Shown: positions 35,396-44,188 of the stretch, one piece after another | Position numbering within the stretch: position 1 is the stretch's first letter | Layout of the letters: every line of letters begins with the position of its first letter | Assembly (NCBI GenBank): GCA_017624275.1 | Contig: JAGANG010000049.1 | Location: forward strand, 1 to 52,597 | Length of the DNA stretch: 52,597 bases | DNA from: Spirochaetales bacterium | GTDB taxonomy: Bacteria; Spirochaetota; GWE2-31-10 | Direction: 5' to 3' | Program-made: the position numbers and the translations under genes | The notes under the pieces: generated by a model | What the model saw: the letters and a program-made list of their open reading frames with translations, nothing else | Databases searched by the model: none | Told to the model about the DNA's origin: nothing

Positions 35396-36682
35396 CTAAA
35401 TTAAACATCCTATAACGCTTCCGTCCGGATTTACACTTTCAATTCTAACTTCATAAAGTTCTTTTTGTTGCAATTTTTTATCAGTTTTAATTTTCACATC
35501 AAGATAATTTTCTGATTTCCCCAGAAAAAAATCTTCAACTTTTCTTTCAATTAAAACATTAAGTGTTTTACCGACAAAACCTTTCGCATAATCTACAGTA
35601 AGATTCTTACTCATAGATGTTATAATATTAACACGTTCATCTCTAATTCGTTCCGGTATTTTAGGTTTCATATTAAAAGCCTTTGTCCCCGAACGAGGAG
35701 AGAAAGCGAAAACATGAATATATGAAAAATCTGCCTTTTTCAAAGTTTCTTGAGTTTCAATAAAATCTTCTTCTGTTTCTCCGGGAAAACCTAAAATCAA
35801 GTCTGAAGATAAAAAAGGATTTTCTTTATTACTTTTAATTTTATCTACCATTAACAAAAAATCATCTGCAGTATACTTACGATTCATTGCTTTTAAAATT
35901 TTAGTACTTCCGCTTTGTAGTGCCATATGGAAATGAGGGCAAATACGTGAATCTTTTATAACATCAAAAAAATCTTGTGTTAAATTTTGTGGTTCTAAAG
36001 AACTTAATCTAAATCTTATATTCTTTGTTTCATTTAAAAGAAGTTTCAGTAACCCGGCAAAATCTAAAGACTCATAATGGTAATCGGATATATTTATTCC
36101 TGTTAAAATAATTTCACGATAGCCGTTCTTTTCAAATAGTTTAACTTCATTAACTATATCTTCGGGTAAACGAGAACGACTCCTGCCTCTGGCAAAGGGA
36201 ATTTTGCAATAAGTACAAAAATTATTACATCCATCTTGAATCTTAGTAAAAGCACGTGAATGCCCTAGCATTTTACCAGTAGAAAAAGCAAATGTGCCGT
36301 CTAATGAAGAAGTAAAAAAATAAGGCTTTTTTGTAATCAGACCATTTTGATATAATTCAATAATTTCTAAGATTTGACTTTTATGTTTATTTTCAATTAA
36401 AATATCCGCATCTTGCAACTGCTCTATATTATCTTTATCAATCATGCAGCCACACATAATAATACATGCATTCGGATAATTTCTACGAACTTTATGAAGG
36501 CTGTTGCGACATTTTGCCTCAGCCTTTCCTGTTACAGTACAAGTATTAATAATTACAATATCCGGCTCTTCATTAGAAGAAAGTGATTTTTTTTCAAAAC
36601 CACTTTCTTGTAATAAAAGCGCCATAGACTCAGCTTCATATATGTTAAGTTTACACCCAAAATTAATAATATGAAAAAGCAT
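35396..36682 (-). CDS. mtaB: tRNA t6A37 methylthiotransferase MtaB
   Basis: The 428-residue radical-SAM enzyme adds a methylthio group to t6A37 of tRNAs decoding ANN codons. It begins FHIINFGCKLNIYEAESM, the MtaB-type version of the N-terminal domain, with Cys in CTVTG and CGCM as ligands of the second cluster. The SAM cluster motif is GCNNFCTYCKIPFARGRSRSR, broken here as CNNFCTYC. A TRAM-like tail closes it. The ATG shares its A with the stop of the TPR gene (TAATG). MiaB, which acts on i6A, is the alternative, but the opening and cluster motif favour MtaB. Confidence 0.9.
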   Translation of the reverse strand: MLFHIINFGCKLNIYEAESMALLLQESGFEKKSLSSNEEPDIVIINTCTVTGKAEAKCRNSLHKVRRNYPNACIIMCGCMIDKDNIEQLQDADILIENKHKSQILEIIELYQNGLITKKPYFFTSSLDGTFAFSTGKMLGHSRAFTKIQDGCNNFCTYCKIPFARGRSRSRLPEDIVNEVKLFEKNGYREIILTGINISDYHYESLDFAGLLKLLLNETKNIRFRLSSLEPQNLTQDFFDVIKDSRICPHFHMALQSGSTKILKAMNRKYTADDFLLMVDKIKSNKENPFLSSDLILGFPGETEEDFIETQETLKKADFSYIHVFAFSPRSGTKAFNMKPKIPERIRDERVNIITSMSKNLTVDYAKGFVGKTLNVLIERKVEDFFLGKSENYLDVKIKTDKKLQQKELYEVRIESVNPDGSVIGCLI

Positions 36683-37386
36683 TAAGAATTACTGTTTTCT
36701 CCTTTTTTTAATTGTTCATACGCATTTCTGGCTTCAATATTAGCCGGCTCTATTTTCAATAATGCTTCATAATATTTCATTGCTTGTTTTGTATTCTTTA
36801 ATTTTTCGTTCACCTTTCCCAACAAGAGAAGATTTTGAACATTATTCGGCTTTAATGCGTTAGCGGCACTTAACGCAGTATCAGCCTTGTAATATGCTCC
36901 TACATGATAATAAGAATCACCTAAATAATAATACAATAAATAAGTATATGGATCTTTCCATTTATTTTTTATTTTTGCGTATTTCTCAAAATATTTAATA
37001 CTGTCATTATATTTATTTTGGAAATAACAAGCTTCTCCTAAATTCTTCAAAATATTAACATGAATAGGATTTATATTGTATCCTTCAATAGATATTCTTT
37101 CCATTTCAGGATAATCTTTCAAAGCTTTATAGTTCCACCCCAAAATAATATAAATATTTATTCTTCCTGGAAATAATTTTCTTTCTTCTTCAAGAGAACG
37201 AATAGAAGCATGATAATTTCCTTCAGAATAATAATCCCAACCATTTTTCTGACGAACAGCAGGAGTAGTCTGTACCGGTGCAGCAGGTGCATTATTTGCC
37301 GGAGCTGCAGCCGGAGTAGTTGCGTCTTGAGCAAAAAGTGTCAATGTAAATAAAAAGAACAAGTTAATTATTAAAATTTTCTTCAT
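36682..37386 (-). CDS. Exported TPR-repeat protein
   Basis: The 234-residue protein has a signal peptide (MKKILIINLFFLFTLTLFAQ) and then an Ala/Pro/Thr-rich linker at 22-45. Four to five tetratricopeptide repeats follow from about 50, for example GWNYKALKDYPEME, GEACYFQNKYNDSIKYFEKY and GKVNEKLKNTKQAMKYYEAL. It should be a periplasmic scaffold. It overlaps the bactofilin stop by one base, with GAGG as binding site, and the mtaB start by one base. The bactofilin link suggests envelope or shape work, which is inference. Confidence 0.82.
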   Translation of the reverse strand: MKKILIINLFFLFTLTLFAQDATTPAAAPANNAPAAPVQTTPAVRQKNGWDYYSEGNYHASIRSLEEERKLFPGRINIYIILGWNYKALKDYPEMERISIEGYNINPIHVNILKNLGEACYFQNKYNDSIKYFEKYAKIKNKWKDPYTYLLYYYLGDSYYHVGAYYKADTALSAANALKPNNVQNLLLLGKVNEKLKNTKQAMKYYEALLKIEPANIEARNAYEQLKKGENSNS

Positions 37387-37769
37387 TATAAAACCTCAGA
37401 ATCATTTGTTTTTTGTATAGTTATCGGCATTGAAATTTTACCGTTTACACTACAACCTTTTTCTATCGTTAATAAAGGAGCCGAAATATCTCCCATTACA
37501 GAAGCCGGAGCATGAATATGAACCATTTCAGATGCAGAAATATTTCCTACTATTTTACCAAAACATTGTAGTACTTTAGTTTTTATATCAGCATTAATAA
37601 CCGACATCGGACCGACAACAATTAAATTATCAGATTCAATTGTTCCCTTTAAAGCTCCTTTTACCATCAATGCATCTTGAGTTTTGATATCACCTTCAAA
37701 GAAAAAATCGTCCTCTAAGATAGTGTTAAAAAATTCTTCATCAATTTTTTGAAAATCATCAATGGGCAT
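37386..37769 (-). CDS. Bactofilin
   Basis: The 127-residue protein has the bactofilin beta-helix: regular short turns such as LMVKGALKGTIESDNLIVVG, ADIKTKVLQCFGKIVGNI and SASEMVHIHAPASVMGDI. The N-terminal tail (FFNTILEDDFFFEG) is typical. Bactofilins polymerise without nucleotide into filaments that localise cell-wall factors and set cell shape, including in helical bacteria. It starts behind AAGGA, 29 bases after the HD-GYP gene, and is coupled to the TPR gene. Confidence 0.9.
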   Translation of the reverse strand: MPIDDFQKIDEEFFNTILEDDFFFEGDIKTQDALMVKGALKGTIESDNLIVVGPMSVINADIKTKVLQCFGKIVGNISASEMVHIHAPASVMGDISAPLLTIEKGCSVNGKISMPITIQKTNDSEVL

Positions 37770-37798
37770 TTCTTATATTCCTTTATTCAATTAATTTC

Positions 37799-38722
37799 TT
37801 ATTTTAAATAGCGAAACCAAGTATAAAATGAATTGACTGCATCTGAACCGTAAAAAGAAGCAGAACGAGCTAAACGACTCATGATATCAGAAGCAGTACC
37901 TTTTTGAATATTAGTAATCTCTTTAGACAAAAATAAATCAAAATCATCCGCAAGACCAATAACCAAAGCCATTTCATCAATAGCATTACCTTTAATTCCC
38001 ATAGGGAAACCACTGCCATCCAACCGTTCATGGTGCTGGTAAATAAGATCAGTCGTTCTTTTTCTTAAAACATTTCCCAATCCTAATGCTATTTCACGTC
38101 CTTCAGACGGATAAGTTTTAAAAACAGCTGTTTCTTCCGGAGAATACTCGATTCTTCTTTTTTCTACCAATTCCTTAGGTAAACTCAAAAAACCGACATC
38201 ATGGAGCAAAGCTGCTGAAAAAACTTCCTCTAAAACCAACGCATTATGTTCTTTTCTTTTCTCTTGCATACCTAAAGCAATTACAAATGAAAAAATAGAA
38301 ACATTCACTGAGTGAATAAACAATTTTTTCGAAAATTGGTATATTTCCAATAACTTTTGAGCTAAATGAGCATTCTCTTTTACAACACCTGAAATTATTT
38401 TCTCACATTCTTTACGTTTATTAAATTCAAGATGCGAACTTTCGCTAGGGCGGAAAAGTGGTGAAGTTTTCAAAATTTTAATGCAATTTTCAGCAATTGC
38501 CTCGCGTATTTGACTGTTTGTATTATGTTCAATAGTAGGAACAACTTCTATCGGACCAAAAATTTTTCCTTCCATTCTCATTAAATCCGCTTCAGTTAAA
38601 ACTTTTTCTATATTAAGAAAAATCTGTCCATTATATAAAAACGGCTTAAAAAGCCTATATTTTTTTCCTTGTTGAATTAATGGTGCTAATTGTCTTAATG
38701 TATATTTTTCTGTAGCTGACAT
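37799..38722 (-). CDS. Degenerate HD-GYP domain protein
   Basis: The 307-residue protein starts behind AGGAG. Residues 1-110 are an unrecognised N-terminal domain. From about 125 an HD-GYP fold follows: HSVNVSIFS holds the first His, LLHDVGFLSLP (about 173) replaces the usual HDIGK with HDVGF, TYPSEG near 203 has Tyr where a metal His is expected, HHERLDGSGFP keeps HHE-DG but reads GFP for GYP, and LADDFD gives the last Asp. Active members cut cyclic di-GMP; the lost Lys and His suggest a weak or non-enzymatic receptor. It heads a run with bactofilin, TPR and mtaB. Confidence 0.8.
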   Translation of the reverse strand: MSATEKYTLRQLAPLIQQGKKYRLFKPFLYNGQIFLNIEKVLTEADLMRMEGKIFGPIEVVPTIEHNTNSQIREAIAENCIKILKTSPLFRPSESSHLEFNKRKECEKIISGVVKENAHLAQKLLEIYQFSKKLFIHSVNVSIFSFVIALGMQEKRKEHNALVLEEVFSAALLHDVGFLSLPKELVEKRRIEYSPEETAVFKTYPSEGREIALGLGNVLRKRTTDLIYQHHERLDGSGFPMGIKGNAIDEMALVIGLADDFDLFLSKEITNIQKGTASDIMSRLARSASFYGSDAVNSFYTWFRYLK

Positions 38723-38820
38723 AAAATTTATCTCCTAAGTATTTTATATACATCCTTAATTATTAATATTTTTCTATATCATAATTCATTAAAAAAGTAA
38801 TTATTTTTTAAACAAAAGGG

Positions 38821-38853
38821 AAAAACATATGCAAAAAAAATGCATATGTTTTT
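38821..38853 (-). terminator. Terminator after leuB
   Basis: AAAAACATATGCA (38821-38833) and its exact reverse complement (38841-38853) flank seven A. On the minus strand it follows the leuB stop by 19 bases. The arm itself ends in five T, so termination is likely though the tail is short. Confidence 0.75.
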
Positions 38854-38872
38854 CTCTATTTCAAATTTTTAT

Positions 38873-39952
38873 TTACTGTAAAGCTTCGATTACCAAAGCT
38901 CCCATTTTTTTAGTTCCAACAATTTTATCAGCCGGATAATCTTTTCCAGCAATATCGCCGGTTCTCCATCCTGCATCTAATACTTTTTCAACCGCATTCT
39001 CAATAGCCAAAGCTTCTTTATCAAGATTAAAAGAATAACGTAAAAGCATAGCACATGAAAGAATAGTAGCCAAAGGATTAGCTTTATCTTGACCTGCAAT
39101 ATCCGGTGCAGAACCGTGAATTGGCTCATAAAGTCCCGGACCGTCATCACCCAATGAAGCAGATGCCAACATACCGATAGATCCTGTAATCTGACTTGCT
39201 TCATCAGAAAGGATATCTCCGAACATATTACTTGTAGCAATAACATCAAATTGTCCCGGATTACGAACAAGCTGCATTGCTGCATTATCCACATACATGT
39301 AACTTACTTCTACTTCAGGATAATTAGGAGCCATTCTGGCAGTAACTTCACGCCACAATCTACTTGATTCCAAAATGTTAGCTTTATCAACTACGCACAT
39401 TTTTTTGCGACGTTTCATAGCTGATTCAAAACCTAATTTCAAAATTCTTTCGATTTCCGGTACGCTATAACGTTCTGTATCCCAAGCTTCACTGTTATCT
39501 TCTTTTCTTCCGCGTTCACCAAAATAAATTCCGCCGGTCAATTCTCTTACAATTAAAATATCAAGACCGTTTCCTGCAATTTCCGGTTTTAAAGGACATG
39601 CAGCAGAAAGTTGTTTGAACATTACAGCCGGGCGAAGATTTGCATAAACTTTCATTCCGCCGCGAAGTCCTAAAAGAGCTTTTTCAGGACGCTTATTACC
39701 CGGTAAATTATCCCATTTCGGACCACCGACAGCACCTAAAAGAACAGCATCACTTGCACAACAAGTTTTTAAAGTTTCTTCAGGTAACGGTTCTCCGGTT
39801 TTGTCTATAGCAGCACCACCTGCCAAAACTTCTGTATATTCAAAATTGTGACCATATTTTTTACCTATCGCATCCATTACACCACAGGCTTCCCGTATTA
39901 TATCAGGTCCAATTCCATCTCCGGGAATCGTAGCAATTTTATAAGTTGCCAT
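38873..39952 (-). CDS. leuB: 3-Isopropylmalate dehydrogenase
   Basis: The 359-residue enzyme oxidises and decarboxylates 3-isopropylmalate with NAD+ in leucine synthesis. It begins [63 protein letters not shown] and [14 protein letters not shown] are the family blocks, including the Arg, Tyr, Lys and Asp catalytic set. The length is normal. It starts behind AAGGAG. It stands alone with its own promoter and terminator; leuA, leuC and leuD are not beside it. Confidence 0.95.
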   Translation of the reverse strand: MATYKIATIPGDGIGPDIIREACGVMDAIGKKYGHNFEYTEVLAGGAAIDKTGEPLPEETLKTCCASDAVLLGAVGGPKWDNLPGNKRPEKALLGLRGGMKVYANLRPAVMFKQLSAACPLKPEIAGNGLDILIVRELTGGIYFGERGRKEDNSEAWDTERYSVPEIERILKLGFESAMKRRKKMCVVDKANILESSRLWREVTARMAPNYPEVEVSYMYVDNAAMQLVRNPGQFDVIATSNMFGDILSDEASQITGSIGMLASASLGDDGPGLYEPIHGSAPDIAGQDKANPLATILSCAMLLRYSFNLDKEALAIENAVEKVLDAGWRTGDIAGKDYPADKIVGTKKMGALVIEALQ

Positions 39953-39974
39953 TTTTTTCTCCTTAAAATTAAAT

Positions 39975-39990
39975 ATTTCCTAAAGGAAAT
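39975..39990. promoter_or_regulatory. Possible operator in the leuB leader
   Basis: ATTTCC TAAA GGAAAT is a perfect 6-bp inverted repeat in the leader between the leuB promoter and its binding site. It could be an operator or a small leader hairpin. No repressor is assigned. Confidence 0.35.
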
Positions 39991-40002
39991 TTGTTTTGCG
40001 GC

Positions 40003-40031
40003 ATAGTAGTAGAAAAAAACGGAAAAATCAA
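40003..40031 (-). promoter_or_regulatory. leuB promoter
   Basis: On the minus strand TTGATT (40031-40026), 17 bases and TACTAT (40008-40003) precede leuB by about 50 bases. It lies back to back with the def promoter, only five bases apart at the -35 ends. Confidence 0.6.
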
Positions 40032-40036
40032 GATTA

Positions 40037-40065
40037 TTGACAGAAGAACACATTTTTACTATAGT
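40037..40065 (+). promoter_or_regulatory. def-fmt promoter
   Basis: TTGACA (40037-40042), a 17-base spacer and TATAGT (40060-40065) give a near-consensus promoter 43 bases before def. Confidence 0.82.
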
Positions 40066-40108
40066 CAACCTCAAATTTTTTAAGTAAAAAAGCAAAATGA
40101 GGAATTAA

Positions 40109-40597
40109 ATGAAGTATGAAATTGTTGTTTATCCTGACGATCGTTTAAAATTAATTTCTTCACCTGTTGAAAAGATAGATAATGATTTAATAGACATGAT
40201 AAACGAAATGTTTAGAGTAATGTACGAATCTGACGGTTGCGGTCTTGCCGGCGTTCAAATCGGTGTTTTACAACGTCTATTTGTAATGGAAATAAAAGGG
40301 AAAAAATATGTAATGATTAATCCCGAAATTTTAGAACGATCAAAAGATTATTCTATTGCCGAAGAAGGTTGTTTATCTCTTCCCGGAATAGGAGCAGAGG
40401 TAAAGCGTTCAAAAAAAGTCACAGTAAAATATACAGACATAGACGGAAAAGAAAAAATATTAAAAGCCACAGGACTTTTAGCAATTTGTATTCAACACGA
40501 ATACGATCATTTAGACGGAAAAGTTTTTATAGACCATTTACCTGCAAGTGAAAAAATAAACGTATTAAGAGACTATAGGAAACAACACAACTTATGA
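40109..40597 (+). CDS. def: Peptide deformylase
   Basis: The 162-residue metalloenzyme removes the formyl group from new proteins. The three motifs are clear: GCGLAGVQIG, EEGCLSLPG with the metal Cys, and QHEYDHLDG with the two metal His and the catalytic Glu. It starts behind GAGGAA and overlaps fmt by four bases (ATGA), so formylation and deformylation are made together. Confidence 0.96.
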   Translation: MKYEIVVYPDDRLKLISSPVEKIDNDLIDMINEMFRVMYESDGCGLAGVQIGVLQRLFVMEIKGKKYVMINPEILERSKDYSIAEEGCLSLPGIGAEVKRSKKVTVKYTDIDGKEKILKATGLLAICIQHEYDHLDGKVFIDHLPASEKINVLRDYRKQHNL

Positions 40598-41529
40598 AAA
40601 TAATATTTTTTGGTACCCCGGAACTGGCGGCTCCGGTATTAAAAAGAATTTCAGATTCACATACCATAGTAATGGTAGTAACCCAACCGGATACGTTATT
40701 CGGCAGAAAGCAAATTTTGACACCGTCACCGATAGCAAAAGTTGCCGAAGAATTAAATTTGCCGGTATTAAAACCTGAAAAACTTACAACAGAAATAAAA
40801 GAGCAACTTCAATCTCTTAATGCCGATTTATTCGTAACATTTGCTTACGGAAAAATATTCAAAGCAGATTTTTTAAATATATGCCCAAAAGGCGGAATAA
40901 ATATTCATCCGTCCTTATTGCCGTTATATCGCGGAGCTTCACCGATTCAAAGTGCTATTCTAGCCGGAGAAGAACGTTCCGGCATATCAATTCAACAAAT
41001 TGCACTTGAAGTTGACAGCGGTGATATTTTAAAAAGCGAAGACTTTTTTATTACTCCCGAAGACAACGCAATATCTATTGAAGAAAAAGTTGCCGTACAA
41101 GCAGCCGACATGATAGAGCAGGTACTTTGTGAAATTGAAAACGGTACTTCAAAATCTATAAAACAAGATTCTGCAAAAGCAACTTTTTGTAAAATGATTT
41201 CTAAAAATGACGGAAATATTGACTGGAACACAGAGGTAAACTGTATATTTAACAAAATAAGAGCATTTGCAAAATGGCCTGTTGCCTCGACAATGCTTGA
41301 CGGTAAAAAACTAAATATTCACAAAGCTTGTATTTCAAAAATGGGTAACAGCGGAACTCCGGCAGGAACTATTATTTGTGCCGATAAAAAAAACGGTCTT
41401 CATATCCAATGCGGTACCGGAGTTTTAGAAATAAAAGAATTACAACTTGCCGGTAAAAATAAATTAAAAACAGCAGACTTTTTAAACGGATGTCGAGATC
41501 TTGCCGGTAAATGTTTGGTAACTTTTTAG
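40594..41529 (+). CDS. fmt: Methionyl-tRNA formyltransferase
   Basis: The 311-residue enzyme formylates initiator Met-tRNA from 10-formyltetrahydrofolate. It begins KIIFFGTPELAAPVL; GGINIHPSLLPLYRGASPIQ contains the catalytic Asn/His block, and the Asp lies in ALEVDSGDIL. A C-terminal OB-like domain follows from about 205. Length is normal. Its ATG sits within the end of def. Confidence 0.96.
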   Translation: MKIIFFGTPELAAPVLKRISDSHTIVMVVTQPDTLFGRKQILTPSPIAKVAEELNLPVLKPEKLTTEIKEQLQSLNADLFVTFAYGKIFKADFLNICPKGGINIHPSLLPLYRGASPIQSAILAGEERSGISIQQIALEVDSGDILKSEDFFITPEDNAISIEEKVAVQAADMIEQVLCEIENGTSKSIKQDSAKATFCKMISKNDGNIDWNTEVNCIFNKIRAFAKWPVASTMLDGKKLNIHKACISKMGNSGTPAGTIICADKKNGLHIQCGTGVLEIKELQLAGKNKLKTADFLNGCRDLAGKCLVTF

Positions 41530-41559
41530 ACAAACTACTATACAGGAGAAATAATTAAA

Positions 41560-42630
41560 ATGGCGAAACAGCTAACATATTTTAAAAATGGTTTAACATC
41601 CATGAAAAATCGAGTTTTAATCAGAGCCACAGACAGTGATGAAAAAAAAGCTGTAAAAATCATCTGGTATTCTTTCTTTCTGGGATTGTTAATTTTAACC
41701 GTATGTTCTTACTCAATTTTTGTCGGAATTACTTTTTCAGGAGAAAGTGTTAAAGTTGCAAATGTAGAAGGTGATAACATTTACACAGCCATGCGTAAAT
41801 TATCAGAAAAAGATTTAAGTGTCAGAGTTTTTCCTAAATATTCAGATGAATACGCTGAAGGTGTAGTTTTTAATCAAAGTCCAGAAGCCGGGACTTTAGT
41901 AAAAAAGAATCGTAATGTATCATTTAACGTTTCTATGGGAAAAAAAGCTGATGCTTTACCTGATTTTTCTGGTTTATCACTTTATGAAATTGCCACAATG
42001 CTTACACGTGAATATAATTACCAAAACCGTTTGCCTTATACTTTTGATCAAAAAAATTATGAATTCAGTGAAACCGTAGAAAAAGGCAGAGTAATTCGCC
42101 AAGAACCTGTAGAAGGCACACCTCTTAAAAGTGTAAAAAACGTTAAACTTTGGATTTCTAAAGGCTTAGACATTCCGGAAGATCATAATTTCGGCAATTA
42201 TATCGGTCAAAATTTAAACACTGCATTAGAAGATTTAGGAATGAAAGAAGTAAATACGAATGTATTTTTCCAAGAGACTAATAAGCGTCAGGAAAATTTC
42301 TTAGTTACAAATCAAAACATTGAAGCCGGAAATAATGTTGATGATTTCATCAAAAAAGGTGAAATCATGACATTATCAGCAAATATTTGGGTCGAAAAAA
42401 ACAGAAATTTAATTACCAAGAATTTTATAATTGACTTACCGGCAAAAAATCTTCCGTACAGATTTCTTTTATACAAAGAAAATCCCGGAGAAGAACGAAA
42501 AGTTTATTTTTCAATGCTTACTAAAGGCGGCATGTCGTTCTCAATTCCTTACAGTATAAAAAAATTCGGAAAGATGACTGCATTAGCTAATGATTTATTA
42601 TTAAAAGAAGAAATAACAGAAGAAGAATAA
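41560..42630 (+). CDS. Membrane-anchored PASTA-domain protein
   Basis: The 356-residue protein has a cytoplasmic start, one membrane span near 32-58 and then an extracytoplasmic region with PASTA-type repeats (VANVEGDNIYTAMRKLSEKD with VFNQSPEAGTLVKKN; then LPDFSGLSLYEIATML with VIRQEPVEGTPLKSVKNV; and a third weaker copy). PASTA domains bind peptidoglycan fragments, usually on Ser/Thr kinases or penicillin-binding proteins, but no kinase or transpeptidase domain is fused here. It follows fmt by 30 bases behind AGGAG. Its stop abuts that of the next minus-strand gene. Confidence 0.85.
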   Translation: MAKQLTYFKNGLTSMKNRVLIRATDSDEKKAVKIIWYSFFLGLLILTVCSYSIFVGITFSGESVKVANVEGDNIYTAMRKLSEKDLSVRVFPKYSDEYAEGVVFNQSPEAGTLVKKNRNVSFNVSMGKKADALPDFSGLSLYEIATMLTREYNYQNRLPYTFDQKNYEFSETVEKGRVIRQEPVEGTPLKSVKNVKLWISKGLDIPEDHNFGNYIGQNLNTALEDLGMKEVNTNVFFQETNKRQENFLVTNQNIEAGNNVDDFIKKGEIMTLSANIWVEKNRNLITKNFIIDLPAKNLPYRFLLYKENPGEERKVYFSMLTKGGMSFSIPYSIKKFGKMTALANDLLLKEEITEEE

Positions 42631-43344
42631 TTAAAACGGCAGTCTGGCTTGCATAAAAGTTGATAAATAAAATCCAACAGCGATTTTATCGTTAAGTGTT
42701 ATGCCGCCGCCAAGATTGCAACGTACTTTATCTGCACAATAGAAGCCGGGAAATATTCCGGCTTTTATATTTAACGGCGGTTCTTCTATATTCTCCGGCG
42801 AGATATCCAAATTCATTCCCAGCTCTATATGAAGTGAAAAATAATTAACTATCGAAAAACTGAATAATATATCGTTTTCGAAAAAACGATCGTATGCGTA
42901 TTCTACCGTGTAAAATAAACCATTTCTGAATTCATCTCCGATTCCGGCTCCGGCATAAAGATAAAATCCATTCCAAACATAGCCGGTTTCTAAAAATACG
43001 GATATTCCACCGTAAGGCGGGAAAATTTTAAACATATATTCAAATCCCGTTGTTCCGCCAAAACTAAAATTTGTATCTGTTACATTACCGGAAAACAGCC
43101 CCGGGAAATTAGATTTTTCAGAAAACCTTAGTTTAAATAAATGACGATTTTTTGATAAAAAAGTATAAGATACACGACTGTTTTGCGTAAAAAAATCTTG
43201 TGTTCCGTACAAGCCACCGGAAAATGAGAAAGAGAAAGTTATATTATTTCTGGAATAATAAGAATTACCTAATCGAATCCCGTCAGAAAAACACGGTAAT
43301 AAAATGCAAAATATAAATATAGAGAAAAATAGTTGTTTCTTCAT
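42631..43344 (-). CDS. Probable outer-membrane beta-barrel protein
   Basis: ATG 43344 follows GAGGA. The 237-residue product has a signal peptide ending near CFSDG and then many amphipathic strands with aromatic girdles (NITFSFSFSGGLYG, GISVFLETGYVW, FYLYAGAGIG, KIAVGFYLSTF). It ends in ARLPF with a C-terminal Phe, the usual signal for outer-membrane assembly. I recognise no named family. It runs tail to tail with the PASTA gene without a gap. Confidence 0.68.
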   Translation of the reverse strand: MKKQLFFSIFIFCILLPCFSDGIRLGNSYYSRNNITFSFSFSGGLYGTQDFFTQNSRVSYTFLSKNRHLFKLRFSEKSNFPGLFSGNVTDTNFSFGGTTGFEYMFKIFPPYGGISVFLETGYVWNGFYLYAGAGIGDEFRNGLFYTVEYAYDRFFENDILFSFSIVNYFSLHIELGMNLDISPENIEEPPLNIKAGIFPGFYCADKVRCNLGGGITLNDKIAVGFYLSTFMQARLPF

Positions 43345-43408
43345 CAAATCCTCAAGTGCTTACCTCTATATCATAATGAAAATCTAATATCAAATAACTG
43401 AAAGAAAA

Positions 43409-43437
43409 TTGACAAGAAGTTTTCTTTACGATAATAT
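43409..43437 (+). promoter_or_regulatory. Promoter for the 43483 gene
   Basis: TTGACA (43409-43414), 17 bases and TAATAT (43432-43437) lie about 46 bases before the start at 43483. Confidence 0.8.
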
Positions 43438-43482
43438 CACCATATTTTTATAAAATTGCCGTAAAACATATTGGAGTTGTTT

Positions 43483-44181
43483 ATGAATACAGAAAATACT
43501 TTTTGGATAAAATATCAATTTACATTCCTTGAATCTGAAAGGGAAGATATTATATTCACAATAAACATTGATAAAGAAACAATGGAAATACAAACTCCAG
43601 AAAATTCTCATGAAACTCAATGGTCGAAATTATCTTTTTATAAATGTTCCAACTGTCCGTTAAATAACGATGTTGATAAAAATTGCCCGATTGCTTATAA
43701 ACTTTCGGCTTTATTCGAAGCCTTTCAAAATGTTTATTCTACAGAAAAAGCAAAAATCACTGTTGATACAAACGAACGAACTTATTCTAAAGAAACTACA
43801 GTTCAACAAGGTTTACGTTCCATATTCGGTATTTTTATGGCTGCCAGCGGTTGTCCGAATATGACAATTTTAAAATCCATGGTTAGATTTCATCTTCCTT
43901 TTGCATCGGTAGAAGAAACAATATACAGACATGTTTCAAACTATTTATTAAGCCAATACTATGCTTTCTTACAAGATGAAAAAGTAGATTTATCATTTGA
44001 AGAATTAAAAAAACAAAACAAATTGGTAGACGAAGTAAATTGCGGAATGTGCAAACGTTTTGAAAATGTAGGTGAGGGCGATGTCGCCAGAAATGCTCTT
44101 ACAATTTTAAACGTTGGCGGTCTTATGTTGAATATGGAATTAGAAAGCGGCGTTGATTCACTAAAATACCTTTTTAATTAA
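43483..44181 (+). CDS. Conserved-looking Cys-motif protein, unknown
   Basis: ATG 43483 has GGAG six bases upstream; an in-frame TTG at 43471 lies inside that site. The 232-residue protein has no signal peptide. The N-terminal 55 residues are beta-rich, followed by a Cys cluster (YKCSNCPLNNDVDKNCPIA) near 57-70, a GLRSIFGIFMAASGCP segment near 114-130, and a late CGMC pair near 192. The Cys spacing suggests a metal or Fe-S site. It resembles uncharacterised spirochaete/proteobacterial proteins; I give no function. The EamA transporter follows seven bases downstream. Confidence 0.72.
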   Translation: MNTENTFWIKYQFTFLESEREDIIFTINIDKETMEIQTPENSHETQWSKLSFYKCSNCPLNNDVDKNCPIAYKLSALFEAFQNVYSTEKAKITVDTNERTYSKETTVQQGLRSIFGIFMAASGCPNMTILKSMVRFHLPFASVEETIYRHVSNYLLSQYYAFLQDEKVDLSFEELKKQNKLVDEVNCGMCKRFENVGEGDVARNALTILNVGGLMLNMELESGVDSLKYLFN

Positions 44182-44188
44182 TTTTCAA

